In this document: positions 9,306-19,447 of the stretch, piece after piece
How positions within the stretch are numbered: the stretch's first letter is position 1
Layout: each line of letters begins with the position of its first letter
NCBI GenBank assembly: GCA_012861695.1
Contig: JAAOOA010001148.1
Span: 62,001 to 126,000, forward strand
Origin: Trematomus loennbergii
Lineage: Eukaryota; Chordata; Actinopteri; Perciformes; Nototheniidae
Length of the DNA: 64,000 nucleotides
Direction: 5' to 3'
The notes under the pieces: model-generated
The model's input: the letters and a program-made list of their open reading frames with translations, nothing else
Told to the model about the DNA's origin: nothing
Databases searched by the model: none
Made by a program: the position numbers and the translations under genes

Positions 9306-9854
9306 ATGGGTAACTACTATGGAAAACAATCTGTATATATCTATCAGAATGCAGTCAATACCTGTTTAATAAGTGTGTTGTTGATGACGATTGAAAACAG
9401 AATGAGTAGTGATCCCTGTGTAAACAGAACGGCTGAAGTTTGTAAACTAGAAGACATTTTGGATATCGTTCATTCTGGCAGTACTATTCCGGGTCATTGG
9501 GAAACGATTGTAAACGAAACATTTAAAGTGGTACTGGAATCTTCATTTTCCGAAACATTCTGTAACATTACCGAAGAAATTAAACAAACACCAAAAGTGT
9601 ATCATGTGCTCGCATTGTATGCTCTGTTTGTAGATGTAATGCATCTTTGTGTCAAAAACAGCATACACATGAATATTTGGCCGAAGTGCAAAAACTCCAT
9701 TATAATATTTCCCTTCATCTGGGGGATTCTGTGCTGGAGAAGATCCTGGGGATGTTGCAATCAGTATAAATGTATTATTGATTCCTATGGGGTGAAAACA
9801 ATAAATTGTAAATATGAAATTCTGCAAATAAAAAAAGTGTTTTTTACATTTTAA
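9306..9854 (+). CDS. ORF3: about 155-180-aa protein, family unknown (frame differs between arms)
   Basis: Starts MGNYYGKQSV 7 bp after ORF2, in AAAATAAAAATGG. The body is mostly predicted helix, with cysteines and several N-glycosylation-like sequons (NRT, NET, NIT). The extended C-terminus from about residue 121, ending at 9854, is Trp/Cys/Ile-rich and looks frame-shifted: one base is missing relative to the right arm near 9681. In the other frame a stop occurs at 9767-9769, followed by AATAAA signals near 9800 and 9828. A signal peptide is not evident. Function is unknown; a death-pathway regulator was considered and not supported. Confidence 0.5.
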   Translation: MGNYYGKQSVYIYQNAVNTCLISVLLMTIENRMSSDPCVNRTAEVCKLEDILDIVHSGSTIPGHWETIVNETFKVVLESSFSETFCNITEEIKQTPKVYHVLALYALFVDVMHLCVKNSIHMNIWPKCKNSIIIFPFIWGILCWRRSWGCCNQYKCIIDSYGVKTINCKYEILQIKKVFFTF

Positions 9855-10339
9855 AAAACTGTTGTCTTCAAATCATAGTATAGTATTTCCTACATATCAT
9901 TTAAAAAAAAAGAGTCACAGTGTAGAATGTCCGAACATTTATTTTAAAAGTACTAGTATAGTATGTTAAAAGTATCTTGAAAAAAGTCCAAGTATAGTAT
10001 GTAGTTAAGAATTATATTATATAGTTTGTCTGCAATGTCAGTATAGGATCTCTAAAAAAAAAAAAAAAAATGAGAGAAAGTCATAGTATAGTTTGACAAA
10101 AAGATCTTGAAAAAGTCATGACATTGTGTGTTGAAATGGTTTTGAATAAACACGACAAAAAGATCTTGAAAAGTCATGACATTATGTGTTGAAATGGTTT
10201 TGAATAAACACATCAGTATTTTTAAAAAAGTAAAATGGTATCAAGTGCATCAGACAACTCAAATTACTCAATTTGAACCATATTATAAATAAGTAAAGAA
10301 TGGTCATAGTATATAACAGGGCTGTTTAATAGTTTTCGG
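9855..10339. other. AT-rich repeats between ORF3 and the CAGTGTTT array (left arm)
   Basis: Non-coding. CATAGTATAGT-like boxes recur (9875, 9954, 10083). Two near-identical 55-bp units (AAAAGATCTTGAAAA ... GGTTTTGAATAAACAC) lie at about 10097-10150 and 10154-10207. AATAAA in these units could serve as poly(A) signals. Mirrored at 11745-12307. Confidence 0.55.
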
Positions 10340-10658
10340 CGTTTCAGTGTTTTAGTGTTTTCAGTGTTTCAGTGTTTCAGGGTTTTGTGTGTCAGTGTTT
10401 CAGTGTTTCAGTGTTTTGTGTGTCAGTGTCAGTGTGTCAGTGTTGCAGTGTTTCAGTGTTTTGTGTGTCAGTGTTTCAGTGGTTCAGTGTTTTGTGTGTC
10501 AGTGTTTCAGTGTGTCAGTGTTTTGTGTTTTTGTGTTTCAGTGTTTTTGTGTGTCAAAGTTTTCAGTGTTTCAGTATTTCAGTGTTTCGGTTTTTCAGTG
10601 TTTCAGTGTCAGTGTGTCAGTGTTTCAGTGTTTCAGTTTTCAGTGTGTCAGTGTTTAC
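10340..10658 (+). repeat. CAGTGTTT satellite, left side of the axis
   Basis: Low-complexity array built from CAGTGTTT and TTTTGTGTGT words in shifting order. All forward frames are open only because stop codons are rare in the motif, giving Cys/Val/Ser/Phe/Gln-rich nonsense proteins. It is less than half as long as its mirror copy. Confidence 0.9.
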
Positions 10659-11002
10659 AGCCTTGCTTTGCTCTGATCAATCCCCAGGATCCTCCCCTGG
10701 AAGGAATATAGCAGGACGAGAGAAAAACATTTAAAAAAAAACGTATCTTAGAGGTGGCTATAGCATCTGATGCAATTCTAAAAGATAGTCAGATTCCTAA
10801 AAAGTTACAAACGGATGATGGAAACATTTGTTTCCATCATCCGTTTGTAACTTTTTAGGAATCTGACTATCTTTTAGAATTGCATCAGATGCTATAGCCA
10901 CCTCTAAGATACGTTTTTTTTTTTAAATGTTTTTCTCTCGTCCTGCTATATTCCTTCCAGGGGAGGATCCCTGGGGATTGATCAGAGCAAAGCAAGGCTG
11001 TA
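10659..11002. repeat. Symmetry axis of the palindrome, two-base loop
   Basis: The inverted arms meet at GGAAACA-TT-TGTTTCC, with the centre between 10827 and 10828. About 165 bp on each side pair almost perfectly before the satellite begins. A junction with essentially no spacer is expected from fold-back replication or template-strand switching at a replication fork, rather than from two independent insertions. Confidence 0.95.
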
Positions 11003-11739
11003 AACACTGACACACTGAAAACTGAAACACTGAAACACTGACACACTGACACATTGACACACAAAACACTGACACTGAAACACAAAACACTGAAATACTG
11101 AAACACTGAAAACACTGACACACTTAACACAGAACACTTACACACTGACACATTGACACACAAAACACTGAAACACTGAAATACTGAAACACTGAAAACA
11201 CTGACACACAAAACACTGAAACACTGACACACTGCAACACTGCAACACTGAAACACAAAACACTGCCACACTGACACATTGACACACAAAACACTGAACA
11301 CTGAAATACTGAAAACACTGAAAACACTGACACACAAAAAAACACAGAAGCACAAAACACTGAAACACTGAAACATTGAAACACTGACACACAAAACACT
11401 GACACACTGAAACACTGAAACACAAAACACTGAAACACTGAAAACTGAAACACTGACACATTGACACACAAACACTGAAACACTGAAAAACCGAAACACT
11501 GAAATACTGAAACACTGAAAACTTTGACACACAAAAACACTGAAACACAAAAACACAAAACACTGACACACTGAAACACTGACACACAAAACACTGAACC
11601 ACTGAAACACTGACACACAAAACACTGAAACACTGCAACACTGACACACTGACACAGACACAAAACACTGAAACACTGAAACACTGACACACAAAACCCT
11701 GAAACACTGAAACACTGAAAACACTAAAACACTGAAACG
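11003..11739 (-). repeat. CAGTGTTT satellite, right side of the axis
   Basis: Reverse-complement copy of the array at 10340-10658, expanded to about 740 bp with an added TTTTGTGTTTC-rich middle. Unequal length between otherwise matching arms indicates slippage after the palindrome formed, or assembly collapse on one side. Confidence 0.9.
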
Positions 11740-12307
11740 CCGAAAACTATTAAACAGCCCTGTTATATACTATGACCATTCTTTACTTATTTATAATATG
11801 GTTCAAATTGAGTAATTTGAGTTGTCTGATGCACTTGATACCATTTTACTTTTTTAAAAATACTGATGTGTTTATTCAAAACCATTTCAACACATAATGT
11901 CATGACTTTTTCAAGATCTTTTGTCGTGTTTATTCAAAACCATTTCAACACACAATGTCATGACTTTTTCAAGATCTTTTTGTCAAACTATACTATGACT
12001 TTCTCTCATTTTTTTTTTTTTTTTAGAGATCCTATACTGACATTGCAGACAAACTATATAATATAATTCTTAACTACATACTATACTTGGACTTTTTTCA
12101 AGATACTTTTAACATACTATACTAGTACTTTTAAAATAAATGTTCGGACATTCTACACTGTGACTCTTTTTTTTAAATGATATGTAGGAAATACTATACT
12201 ATGATTTGAAGACAACAGTTTTTTAAAATGTAAAAAACACTTTTTTTATTTGCAGAATTTCATATTTACAATTTATTGTTTTCACCCCATAGGAATCAAT
12301 AATACAT
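11740..12307. other. AT-rich repeats next to the axis (right arm)
   Basis: Mirror of 9770-10339, with the same duplicated 55-bp unit and CATAGTATAGT-like boxes. No gene is seen; the frame at 11866-12066 is a by-product. Confidence 0.55.
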
Positions 12308-12771
12308 TTATACTGATTGCAACATCCCCAGGATCTTCTCCAGCACAGAATCCCCCAGATGAAGGGAAATATTATAATGGAGTTTTTGCACTTCGGCCAA
12401 AATATTCATGTGTATGCTGTTTTTGACACAAAGATGCATTACATCTACAAACAGAGCATACAATGCGAGCACATGATACACTTTTGGTGTTTGTTTATTT
12501 CTTCGGTAATGTTACAGAATGTTTCGGAAAATGAAGATTCCAGTACCACTTTAAATGTTTCGTTTACAATCGTTTCCCAATGACCCGGAATAGTACTGCC
12601 AGAATGAACGATATCCAAAATGTCTTCTAGTTTACAAACTTCAGCCGTTCTGTTTACACAGGGATCACTACTCATTCTGTTTTCAATCGTCATCAACAAC
12701 ACACTTATTAAACAGGTATTGACTGCATTCTGATAGATATATACAGATTGTTTTCCATAGTAGTTACCCAT
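12308..12771 (-). pseudogene. ORF3, right-arm copy (frameshifted)
   Basis: Same start as the left-arm ORF3, but one base is missing near 12502, so the frame closes at 108 residues (12445). Near 12400 this copy has the extra T that the left arm lacks. The two arms are thus broken at different places. This is what independent decay or independent consensus errors would give. Confidence 0.6.
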
Positions 12772-12778
12772 TTTTATT

Positions 12779-13435
12779 TTACTTTAAAGAAAAGTCAAAG
12801 TATCGAAAAAAATCCCTGGCTTCAATCAACCGCTGGTTATTAGTCTTCTTCCTATCCATCCAGCTCGACATGGATCTTTTCAAGTCTCTCCTTGAGGCGT
12901 CTGCAGTTTTGAGATTGTGCAGAAAAGCCTCCGAAGCGCCTTGGATCCTCCATTCAGCCGTGTAAATGTTTTTATCATTAAGACTCTGGTCAATCGCAGT
13001 AATGAAGTCGGCGAGCCAAAGTCTTTTCATTAACGCGTTGTAATTGTTTCTGAAGAAATATTCTGGAATGTCATTCAGACAATCGTGTTGCCTCTGGCCG
13101 GGGTGACTGACTCGGCATCCATTGCAGATTTCTTCTCTGTACCGATCCAGCACCCTCTCCAGAATATCAACCAACTCCGATTTCACTATGTTCAAAAACA
13201 GAGACGTCTTGGCCCCAGGAGTAACATCAGCAGCTGTAGTACTGCAAGATTTGGGTGTCCACAATGGTGGTGACGATAGTAGTCCAGGAGTTTGTTCCTG
13301 GCTGCAACTCGCAGGGGAGACTTGGTTTTTCTCAGATCCTTGGCTAGTTTTCAACGGTCGTCTTAGTGGGGTCCTTCGTTTTAGCTGATTTGCTGAGTGG
13401 GGGGTGGACTTATTGCGTTGAGTGGGGGGAGTCAT
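12779..13435 (-). CDS. ORF2, right-arm copy (218 aa)
   Basis: Full-length copy of ORF2 with the Cys/His cluster and helical C-terminus intact. Residues about 33-39 differ from the left arm because one base is gained near 13340 and one lost near 13314. Between them the frame shifts and then returns. The base count at the first site agrees with leader cassette 1, so the right-arm form may be the older one there. The stop lies 7 bp from the ORF3 start. Confidence 0.62.
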   Translation of the reverse strand: MTPPTQRNKSTPHSANQLKRRTPLRRPLKTSQGSEKNQVSPASCSQEQTPGLLSSPPLWTPKSCSTTAADVTPGAKTSLFLNIVKSELVDILERVLDRYREEICNGCRVSHPGQRQHDCLNDIPEYFFRNNYNALMKRLWLADFITAIDQSLNDKNIYTAEWRIQGASEAFLHNLKTADASRRDLKRSMSSWMDRKKTNNQRLIEARDFFRYFDFSLK

Positions 13436-13565
13436 CTGTAGAATTGAGAGTTTTTAGAAAAGTTCTTTAAGCTTTGTAGCTTTTTCATCTATCATTTCCA
13501 ACCAAGCAGCAAGAGGTCAAATTTAAGAATAAGTAATAGTTTGTCACGATTTTACGGAAAAAGTC
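13314..13565 (-). promoter_or_regulatory. Leader cassette 2, right-arm copy
   Basis: Inverted copy of 8512-8757, giving the N-terminal codons of right-arm ORF2 and its upstream block with GTAAAATCGTGACAAACTA. Confidence 0.5.
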
Positions 13566-14410
13566 AAAAGTATAGTTTGTCTGAAAAAAAAATATATATA
13601 TGGAAAAGTCATTGTGTACAATAGTATGTTGAAAAACAAAAACAAAAAAGAAACTCAATTCATTACAAAATAATGAATATTTTACCAAGTTATAAAGTTT
13701 TGCATCCATTAAAGTGTAACTATAAGTATCTTTGTAGGAGAAAAACAAAAAATAATTTAAGTTACTTCCATAAAACTGGATTGTCTTACCTTTAAGAGTC
13801 ACAGTCTTAAAGAAAATCTGTTCAGAAAAAGTACTTAACTTTCTACCAGTTGTAAAGTTGTCATACATAAAACTGTATCCAAAAAGACAACGGGAGAAAA
13901 AAATAAAACTTCCCTTTTAGAGTCACAGTCTTTAAGAAAATACATTTTGTTACAAAATAATTGACATTCTACCAGTTGCCAAATGTTCCTACATAAAAGT
14001 GTATCAAAAAAGTATCTTGGTAGCTGAAAATAACTAAAATATCAGAGAAAACCTACATTATTTAACTGTACAAGTGTTTTTAAAAATAAAAACGGGGTAT
14101 TAAAGAAACCCCCATTCCTTACAAAGTACTGCATATTATACCCTTTTGTTAAGTGTTGCATACATTAAAGTGTATCTAAAAGTATCTTGGTAACACAAGA
14201 AAAGAGAAAAAAAAAAGTCAAAATCTGCCTTGTGTCAGTAAATAAGTGTTAAAAATCACAAACTTGCCTTTTAGAGAAACAGTCTTTAAGAAAAATCTAA
14301 TCAGACAATGTACTTCATTTTCTAGTTTTAAGGTTTTGCATACCTCAAAGTGTGTCTAAAAGTATCTTGGCAAGAGAAAAAAGCCAAAATCTGCCTTGTG
14401 TCAGTGAATA
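13566..14410 (-). repeat. Degenerate tandem repeats (right arm)
   Basis: Mirror of 7670-8511, with the same units in the same order and few differences. Non-coding. Confidence 0.65.
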
Positions 14411-14420
14411 AGTGTTAAAA

Positions 14421-14558
14421 TCACAAACTTATAGATAAGCTAGAGGCTATTTTAGATTTGTCTATTAGAGTTAAAGGGTTAAATAACATTTTCAACTGCT
14501 GTTCATAGTTACTGGATACATAACGAACCTCATCATTATCTCGATTTTCTACTTCCAT
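14421..14558 (-). CDS. Small ORF, right-arm copy (45 codons)
   Basis: Identical in sequence to the small ORF at 7516-7653, with the same TTAAATAAAAATGG start context. Family unknown. Confidence 0.35.
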   Translation of the reverse strand: MEVENRDNDEVRYVSSNYEQQLKMLFNPLTLIDKSKIASSLSISL

Positions 14559-14727
14559 TTTTATTTAACAGTGAAACGTCTTATTTTAGTACAGTCTAGT
14601 CAAAGGAGTTAATACTATTACTATATATGAAAGCAAAAATAAAACACATTTTCATTTGTTATGGTTGCTTAATTGAAAAACACACCATTCGCCACATTTT
14701 CAGAAAGACATATTACATTTGACCAAG

Positions 14728-15826
14728 TTAATGTCGTAGTGCATACAAGGTAATAGACTTAACGATTTGCACTGCTGCTTCTCTCCGCGTTTCATTTACA
14801 GTGATCGGTTTATCGTTCAATTCACATTGCCCAAGTAGATGTTTAGGGGTCTCTTGGAAGTAAATGAATGCATTTTTTATATCAGATAAGTGCATTAACA
14901 TCACTTGCAAATTCTCTATCCTTTCACCCGCAACGATTATAATCTGCTTTGCTTCTTCTTCGGTTTCACCATTATTAGCTCTGAATGTAATCCTTTCTGG
15001 GGCTTCTTGTGCTTCTTGTGGTCTGTTGAATACCTGGCATAGGATTTGTTTAGCTGTAAGGACGGGTACCATATAATTGTCTTCAAAAGCTTTGTCTATG
15101 TCATCACACGTTTTGGCATATCCTTCGCTGTAATGACAACCGATACTAGAATAGAGATCCTCCAACAGTCTTTTAATACATGTTCTGGCACTGTCGCCAA
15201 TTTGGGCAATTCCACAGTATCGTGCTTTTTCTCTCATTATATTGAAGCAAGCTCTGCCATTGCTTTTGGTATTTGTTCAACACATTCGCAGCAGTCGGTT
15301 AGCGGTAGATGATCTATAAGATTATTATGATCCGTAATGGCTCTACAACACTATCAGCATCCTCTATAGTTAGTTGAAATTTCTTCACTTTGTTCCTTTT
15401 TCTTTTCACCTTCCTTCTTTTTGTCTTTTTCCGTCCTATTGTCCCTTTTCTTTTCATTCGCATTCTGCGTTTGCTTTTCATTTTTCTTCTCCTTTTCATT
15501 TTGCTTTTTCTTTTTCTTCGGTTTTCTTTACTTTTGCTTTTCTTTTCTGCTAATTGTCGTTTGCGATCTTGGCGAGTTGTATGAGATATATTGTTTCTAT
15601 AAAGGTTATCTATAATACCATCTTTTAAAGAAAGATATTCTTCATATGTCATTTTATCATAGTCCTCTTTTGTCCTAAAGACCTTACATGGATATGATAT
15701 AGAGGAAAGCTCTTCTTCGGGAACATCCTCTCCCTTACTTTGTAACATCCAGTCATTAAGCCCATATCCGTTATCCTGGTGATAATAAGGGTAGGCTACA
15801 TCAGACTTGGTTTTTCTCAGATCCAT
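14728..15826 (-). pseudogene. ORF1, right-arm copy, broken by two single-base losses
   Basis: The N-terminal 166 codons, including the Lys/Arg tract, match the left arm to about 15332, where one base is missing. A second base is missing near 15258. The C-terminal part is open again from 15237 to the stop at 14728. In the left arm the same gene is a single 366-codon frame. Either this arm has decayed, or these are consensus errors; both losses are one base. Confidence 0.7.
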
Positions 15827-16069
15827 GGCTAGTTTTCAACGGTCGTCTTAGTGGGGTCCTTAGTTTTGGATGATTTGCTGATTGGGGTGGGACTTATTGC
15901 ATTGAGTGGGGGGAGTCATCTGTAGAAATGAGAGTTTCTTTCACCCGTATAATGTCCCTCGCTGTTTGACTCTTTTTAAAAAGTTATTTTTCATCTATCA
16001 TTTTCAACCAGCAGCAAGAGGTCAAATTTAAGAATAAGTAATAGTTTGTCACGATTTTACGGGGAAAAA
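15797..16069 (-). promoter_or_regulatory. Leader cassette 1, right-arm copy
   Basis: Inverted copy of 6005-6274 upstream of right-arm ORF1, with the same conserved blocks. Confidence 0.5.
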
Positions 16070-17400
16070 GTCATAGCGCAATGTCACATCTTAAAGACAG
16101 CTTGAACTGGATAGATGGTTAGTCTTTTTTCAAACATACCATACGTTATGCATATTAGTATATTTGGCCAATCGGGTTAGGCCCTACTGCCCCACTCCCT
16201 CAATAGGGAAGTCACGCTTTGGGAAGAGGTGTTTAATTTCAAGATCTGACTTGATTATTGTTGTGATGGCTGAAGGAAGAGGGACGGGGGGAAAATTCAG
16301 AGGGTGAAGAAGCAGAAAGATAACTTGTTTGTAAAACGGACAGCACGTCAGTTTCAGGAAAGATGACACCGGTTTTATGCATGACATGCCACATATCCTG
16401 AAGCCCTACAAAAAAAGTATATTGTGTTGAAAATATCGCAAAAAGTCGTAATATTGTATAATGTAATAGTTGCATGTTGTATTTTGATAAAAATCACTGT
16501 ATATTCAAAAATATAATGGAAAAAGGAGGGAAAAAACAAATATCACAGTATGTTGAAAAATATGAAAAAAGTAATGTTGTGTTAAAATAACATGAAAGAA
16601 ATCAAAAGTAAAGCATCTAAAAACATATATTTAAAAAAAGTAATGTTAGTCAAGTAATTCATTACAAATGAATGAATATTTTACCAAGTTATAAAGTTTT
16701 CCATACATAAACGTGTATCTTACAGTTCCTTTGTGAGAGAATTACGCACAAATCTGTCATATCAAAACACTCTATTGCAGTATTTTATCTGTTTTATGTG
16801 CTCTATATATATATATATATGTTGCAGTGTTGGAGGAGCCTGTGACCTATGTTTTTCATTGACATATCTACACTGTAGCTAATGGGCATATGCCATAAAG
16901 CCTTGAAACTTGAAAACTTAAAATGATCAGAAACTGCATTGTCTCACTGAAAACAGCTCTAAAAGAAAACCCAATTCCATACAAAGTACTTAACTTTCTA
17001 CCAGTTGTAAAGTATTGCTCACTTCAAAAGTGTATCTAAAAAAGTATCTTAGTAACAAAACAAAAGCATTAATGTTAACAACGCCTCAAAGGGCGGACTC
17101 CTGAGTTCCGTAATGTCCCCCTAACATGGCACTTGGACTATTTACATCATCTAGGGAAGCATACCAGTAAATCTTCCTTATAGTTAATAAAGTAATTAAA
17201 CAATAAAAAGACAAGATCAAGGGGTCATTAAGATCTTTAAATTATTATTTTCCTCTCAAAGAGACTTTGTTGTAGTTAGTAAAATAATTAAACATTAGTT
17301 CACAAGCCCTACAACTTAAGAGAACATCCATAGTTAACACAAATCATATTAAAACTAATCTAATTTAGAGAGGACAATAAAAGTTTTAGGTGACTTGGTG
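16070..17400. other. AT-rich non-coding part of the right arm
   Basis: Mirror of 4680-6004, with an (AT)n run at 16805-16820 and the LINE-like tail at about 16810-16915. No gene is seen. Confidence 0.6.
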
Positions 17401-17408
17401 AGTGAAAA

Positions 17409-17648
17409 TTAATGGCTGATAGCCAAATCAAGAGGTGACCGGCTGGGGGAGGGGGGTGGGGTGGGAGGGGAGGGAGGGGAGACAGTCTCACACATCCAGA
17501 CTCCATTTTTCATGAAGAGCCTCAGACGGAGGGTCTGAACCCGGCACAGAAACTGCATCCGTTTCTTGACTGGCGCTCCCGACGGATGGCGGTAAGTTGT
17601 CACAGGCGTCTCGCTGATTAAACCCATATCGATGCGTCTCTTTGCCAT
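17409..17648 (-). CDS. Short ORF near the right terminus (79 codons)
   Basis: Mirror copy of the left-arm short ORF. The first 42 residues are the same. The frame then runs on into a proline- and serine-rich tail translated from a C-rich tract, which looks non-native. One extra base relative to the left arm accounts for the difference. No known family is recognised. Confidence 0.28.
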   Translation of the reverse strand: MAKRRIDMGLISETPVTTYRHPSGAPVKKRMQFLCRVQTLRLRLFMKNGVWMCETVSPPSPPTPPPSPSRSPLDLAISH

Positions 17649-17859
17649 TTTCGTTTTTGAAAGTTTAGGTGACTTGGTGAGTGGCTTTTTATCTAGTTTG
17701 CACGGATTTTATTTTTCATCTAACTCCACCCTCCACCTCTATCTTCTGACATCACAGCAAAAGGAAGGGGAAGGGGTGAGAGGGGGTAGAGGTGAGAGGA
17801 GGACGGGGTGCGAGACAGTCTCACACAACTTCAAAGAGACTACCTTAACACTAATCACA

Positions 17860-18345
17860 AACACTGATCAAAGGACATACATCAAAGGGCTAATTAGATT
17901 GACATCAAAGGCTTATAACACACCGGTGCATACACACACCTACATGTTATAACACCTCCCAACTTACATCAAAGGACAGACATCAAAGGGCTAATTTGAT
18001 TAGACAACAAGGGGTCAGACATCAATGGCTAATTAGATTATACAACAAAGGATCTACTACAATGGGGAGTTAACACCTACATGTTACAAACACCCCATCC
18101 CTCACATCAAAGGATAGACATCAAAGGGTAATTAGATTAGACAACAAAAGGGGGCAGACATCAAAGGCTAATTAGATTATACAACACAGGATCTACTACA
18201 ACAAGGGATATCACACCTACATGTCACAAACACCTCACCCCTCACATCAAAGGATAGACAACAAAGGGATCAGACATCAAAGGCTAATTAGATTACACAA
18301 CAAAGGATCTACTACAATGGGGGAATGTCACACCTACATGTGATA
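17860..18345. repeat. Subterminal tandem array (right)
   Basis: Inverted counterpart of the left subterminal array, with the same unit order and very few differences. It lies at the same distance from the right terminus. Confidence 0.75.
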
Positions 18346-18478
18346 ACACCTCGAACAAAGGGGCTCATTAGCATATCAAAGGGGCTCATTAGCATAAGTA
18401 GTAGTACTGATGAGGCAGGTGTGACCTGTCACTTTTTATGCATACTAATGTGATTGAAACAGTATTTGTATTACTACT

Positions 18479-18484
18479 CCCATA
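18479..18484. repeat. Right target-site duplication (CCCATA)
   Basis: Second copy of the hexamer at 3584-3589, immediately outside the right AGTAGTA terminus. Confidence 0.8.
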
Positions 18485-18485
18485 A

Positions 18486-18875
18486 CTTTGACCCAGTTTA
18501 TCAGTTCATACTGTCCTGACTGAGCACACGCACCTGTAACCTTGGCTGCTGTGCTCTCAGTGTTTTGTCTCCCTGTTCCTGTCTGTTGGCGTCAGCTGAT
18601 AGAGGTGTTATGATTCTATCTTGTTATGCACAATGTTGATTATTCTCTCTGAACTAGCTAAATACATGGGTCTGGGGAGAGTTCTTCAGAATTGACGTGG
18701 CAACTCTACCGTGAAGTCAGAACCTCTGACTCCTGATTTGTTTTGTGAATTTTCCGGCCGAAGCTCCTAAATAAACCATCAGTGTTTGACATCAAAGCTC
18801 CAGCTCTCCCGTGTCTCCTTCCTGAGTCGGTGACTCCTCCTGCATTGCTACACAGAAGTTTCCCCCACATCTATG
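18486..18875 (+). repeat. LTR-like fragment (solo or decayed)
   Basis: Contains GAGCACACGCACCTGTAACC, TTGGCGTCAGCTGATAGAGG, an AATAAA signal (18769) and GCTCCAGCTCTCCCGTGTC, ordered like the promoter, poly(A) and U5 parts of a retroviral-type LTR. Relatives lie at 37715-38040 and 49735-50050. Boundaries and target duplication are not clear. No gene is seen. Confidence 0.4.
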
Positions 18876-18939
18876 TTATTTTTTCAGCTCTGAATCCCTC
18901 TCTCCTCTGTGATCACAGGGCTATATGGTTATCAAGGCC
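18876..18939. repeat. Fragment of the lectin 5' flank
   Basis: CTCTGAATCCCTCTCTCC ... GGGCTATATGGTTAT matches 3215-3260, 49410-49457 and 60083-60127. It is cut off at 18939 by unrelated DNA; the lectin-flank sequence resumes near 35083. A large insertion therefore separates the two parts. Confidence 0.6.
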
Positions 18940-19447
18940 CCCTGTAATATCCCAACAAATACAAGGACTGTATCCTTGGATTTCACAGCATCTAACTATT
19001 ATTTCACAATAAGATACTGCAATCAAAATCCTCTGTAATATCACAACAACATTGTAAACATTGCAAGGATTTCACAGCATTTAATAATCATATTACAGAG
19101 AAATATTGTAATAAAAAGCCCCTGTAATATCACAACACATTTGTAAACATTGCAAGGATTTCACAGCATTTAAGAGTATCATATTACAGAGAAATATTGT
19201 AATAAAAAGCCCCTGTAATATCACAACAAAATATCTATAAAACTACAGTAAAATTGGATTGACATTATTTAACTATTATTTCACAGTAAAGCACTGTACT
19301 CAAATCATCTGTAATAGCACAACCCTTACTGTAAAATTTGAATTGTGCAGCATTGCACATGTGCAGAATAGACTATTCTAACCGGCGTGTGTCCTGCAGC
19401 ATAGCCTACTTCTCAAACCGTCTGGAAGATTTGAACTGAGACATTCT
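18940..19447. repeat. Tandem 80-90-bp units with TGTAATATCACAAC / TTTCACAGCATTT
   Basis: Three to four imperfect units. The same units recur inside the insertion at 23830-24330, which ties this stretch to the same composite element. No coding sequence is seen. Confidence 0.6.

Larger units (their letters stand above)
3590..10826 (+). repeat. Left arm of the palindrome
   Basis: This 7237-bp arm reads from the AGTAGTA terminus to the symmetry axis. Order: terminal hairpin-capable segment, subterminal array, short ORF, AT-rich DNA with a LINE tail, leader cassette 1 plus ORF1, small ORF, degenerate repeats, leader cassette 2 plus ORF2, ORF3, AT-rich repeats, CAGTGTTT array, axis. ORF1 is intact here. 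The ORF3 frame differs from the right arm near its end. Confidence 0.95.
3590..18478. mobile_element. 14.9-kb palindromic Maverick/Polinton-like element (defective)
   Basis: The left arm (3590-10826) and right arm (10829-18478) are inverted copies, apart from scattered short indels and a central array that is longer on the right. Only two bases separate the arms. Both termini read AGTAGTAATAC and are flanked by the hexamer CCCATA. From family knowledge, Mavericks/Polintons and adintovirus-like integrants have 6-bp target duplications, terminal inverted repeats and 5'-AG ends with short tandem repeats, linked to protein-primed replication. Each arm holds ORF1, a 45-codon ORF, ORF2, ORF3 and a possible short terminal ORF. 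No polymerase B, integrase, packaging ATPase, protease or capsid gene is visible, so the copy cannot be autonomous. Inferred origin: snap-back replication of one genome end followed by integration in trans. The palindrome and boundaries are directly seen; the family assignment is inference. Confidence 0.6.
10829..18478 (-). repeat. Right arm of the palindrome
   Basis: Inverted copy of the left arm, 7650 bp. The extra 0.4 kb comes almost wholly from a longer CAGTGTTT array (11003-11739). Other differences are mostly single-base indels, two of which break ORF1 and one ORF3. The near identity implies a recent origin, or homogenisation between the arms. Confidence 0.95.

Noticed and set aside
9306..9854. 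ORF3 as a Bcl-2-like or adenovirus E1B-19K-like apoptosis inhibitor
   Set aside because: Only general helicity and genomic context suggest it. No BH motif could be aligned with confidence.
10355..11724. Long Cys/Val/Ser/Gln/Phe-rich reading frames on both strands
   Set aside because: They are translations of the CAGTGTTT satellite, open in several frames at once because the motif lacks stops.
3590..18478. Palindrome as a chimeric-read or adapter-missed assembly artefact
   Set aside because: The inversion stops exactly at AGTAGTA ends with a hexamer duplication and different flanks on each side, and the arms differ in array length and indels. An artefact would continue the inversion into the flank. 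It still needs spanning reads.
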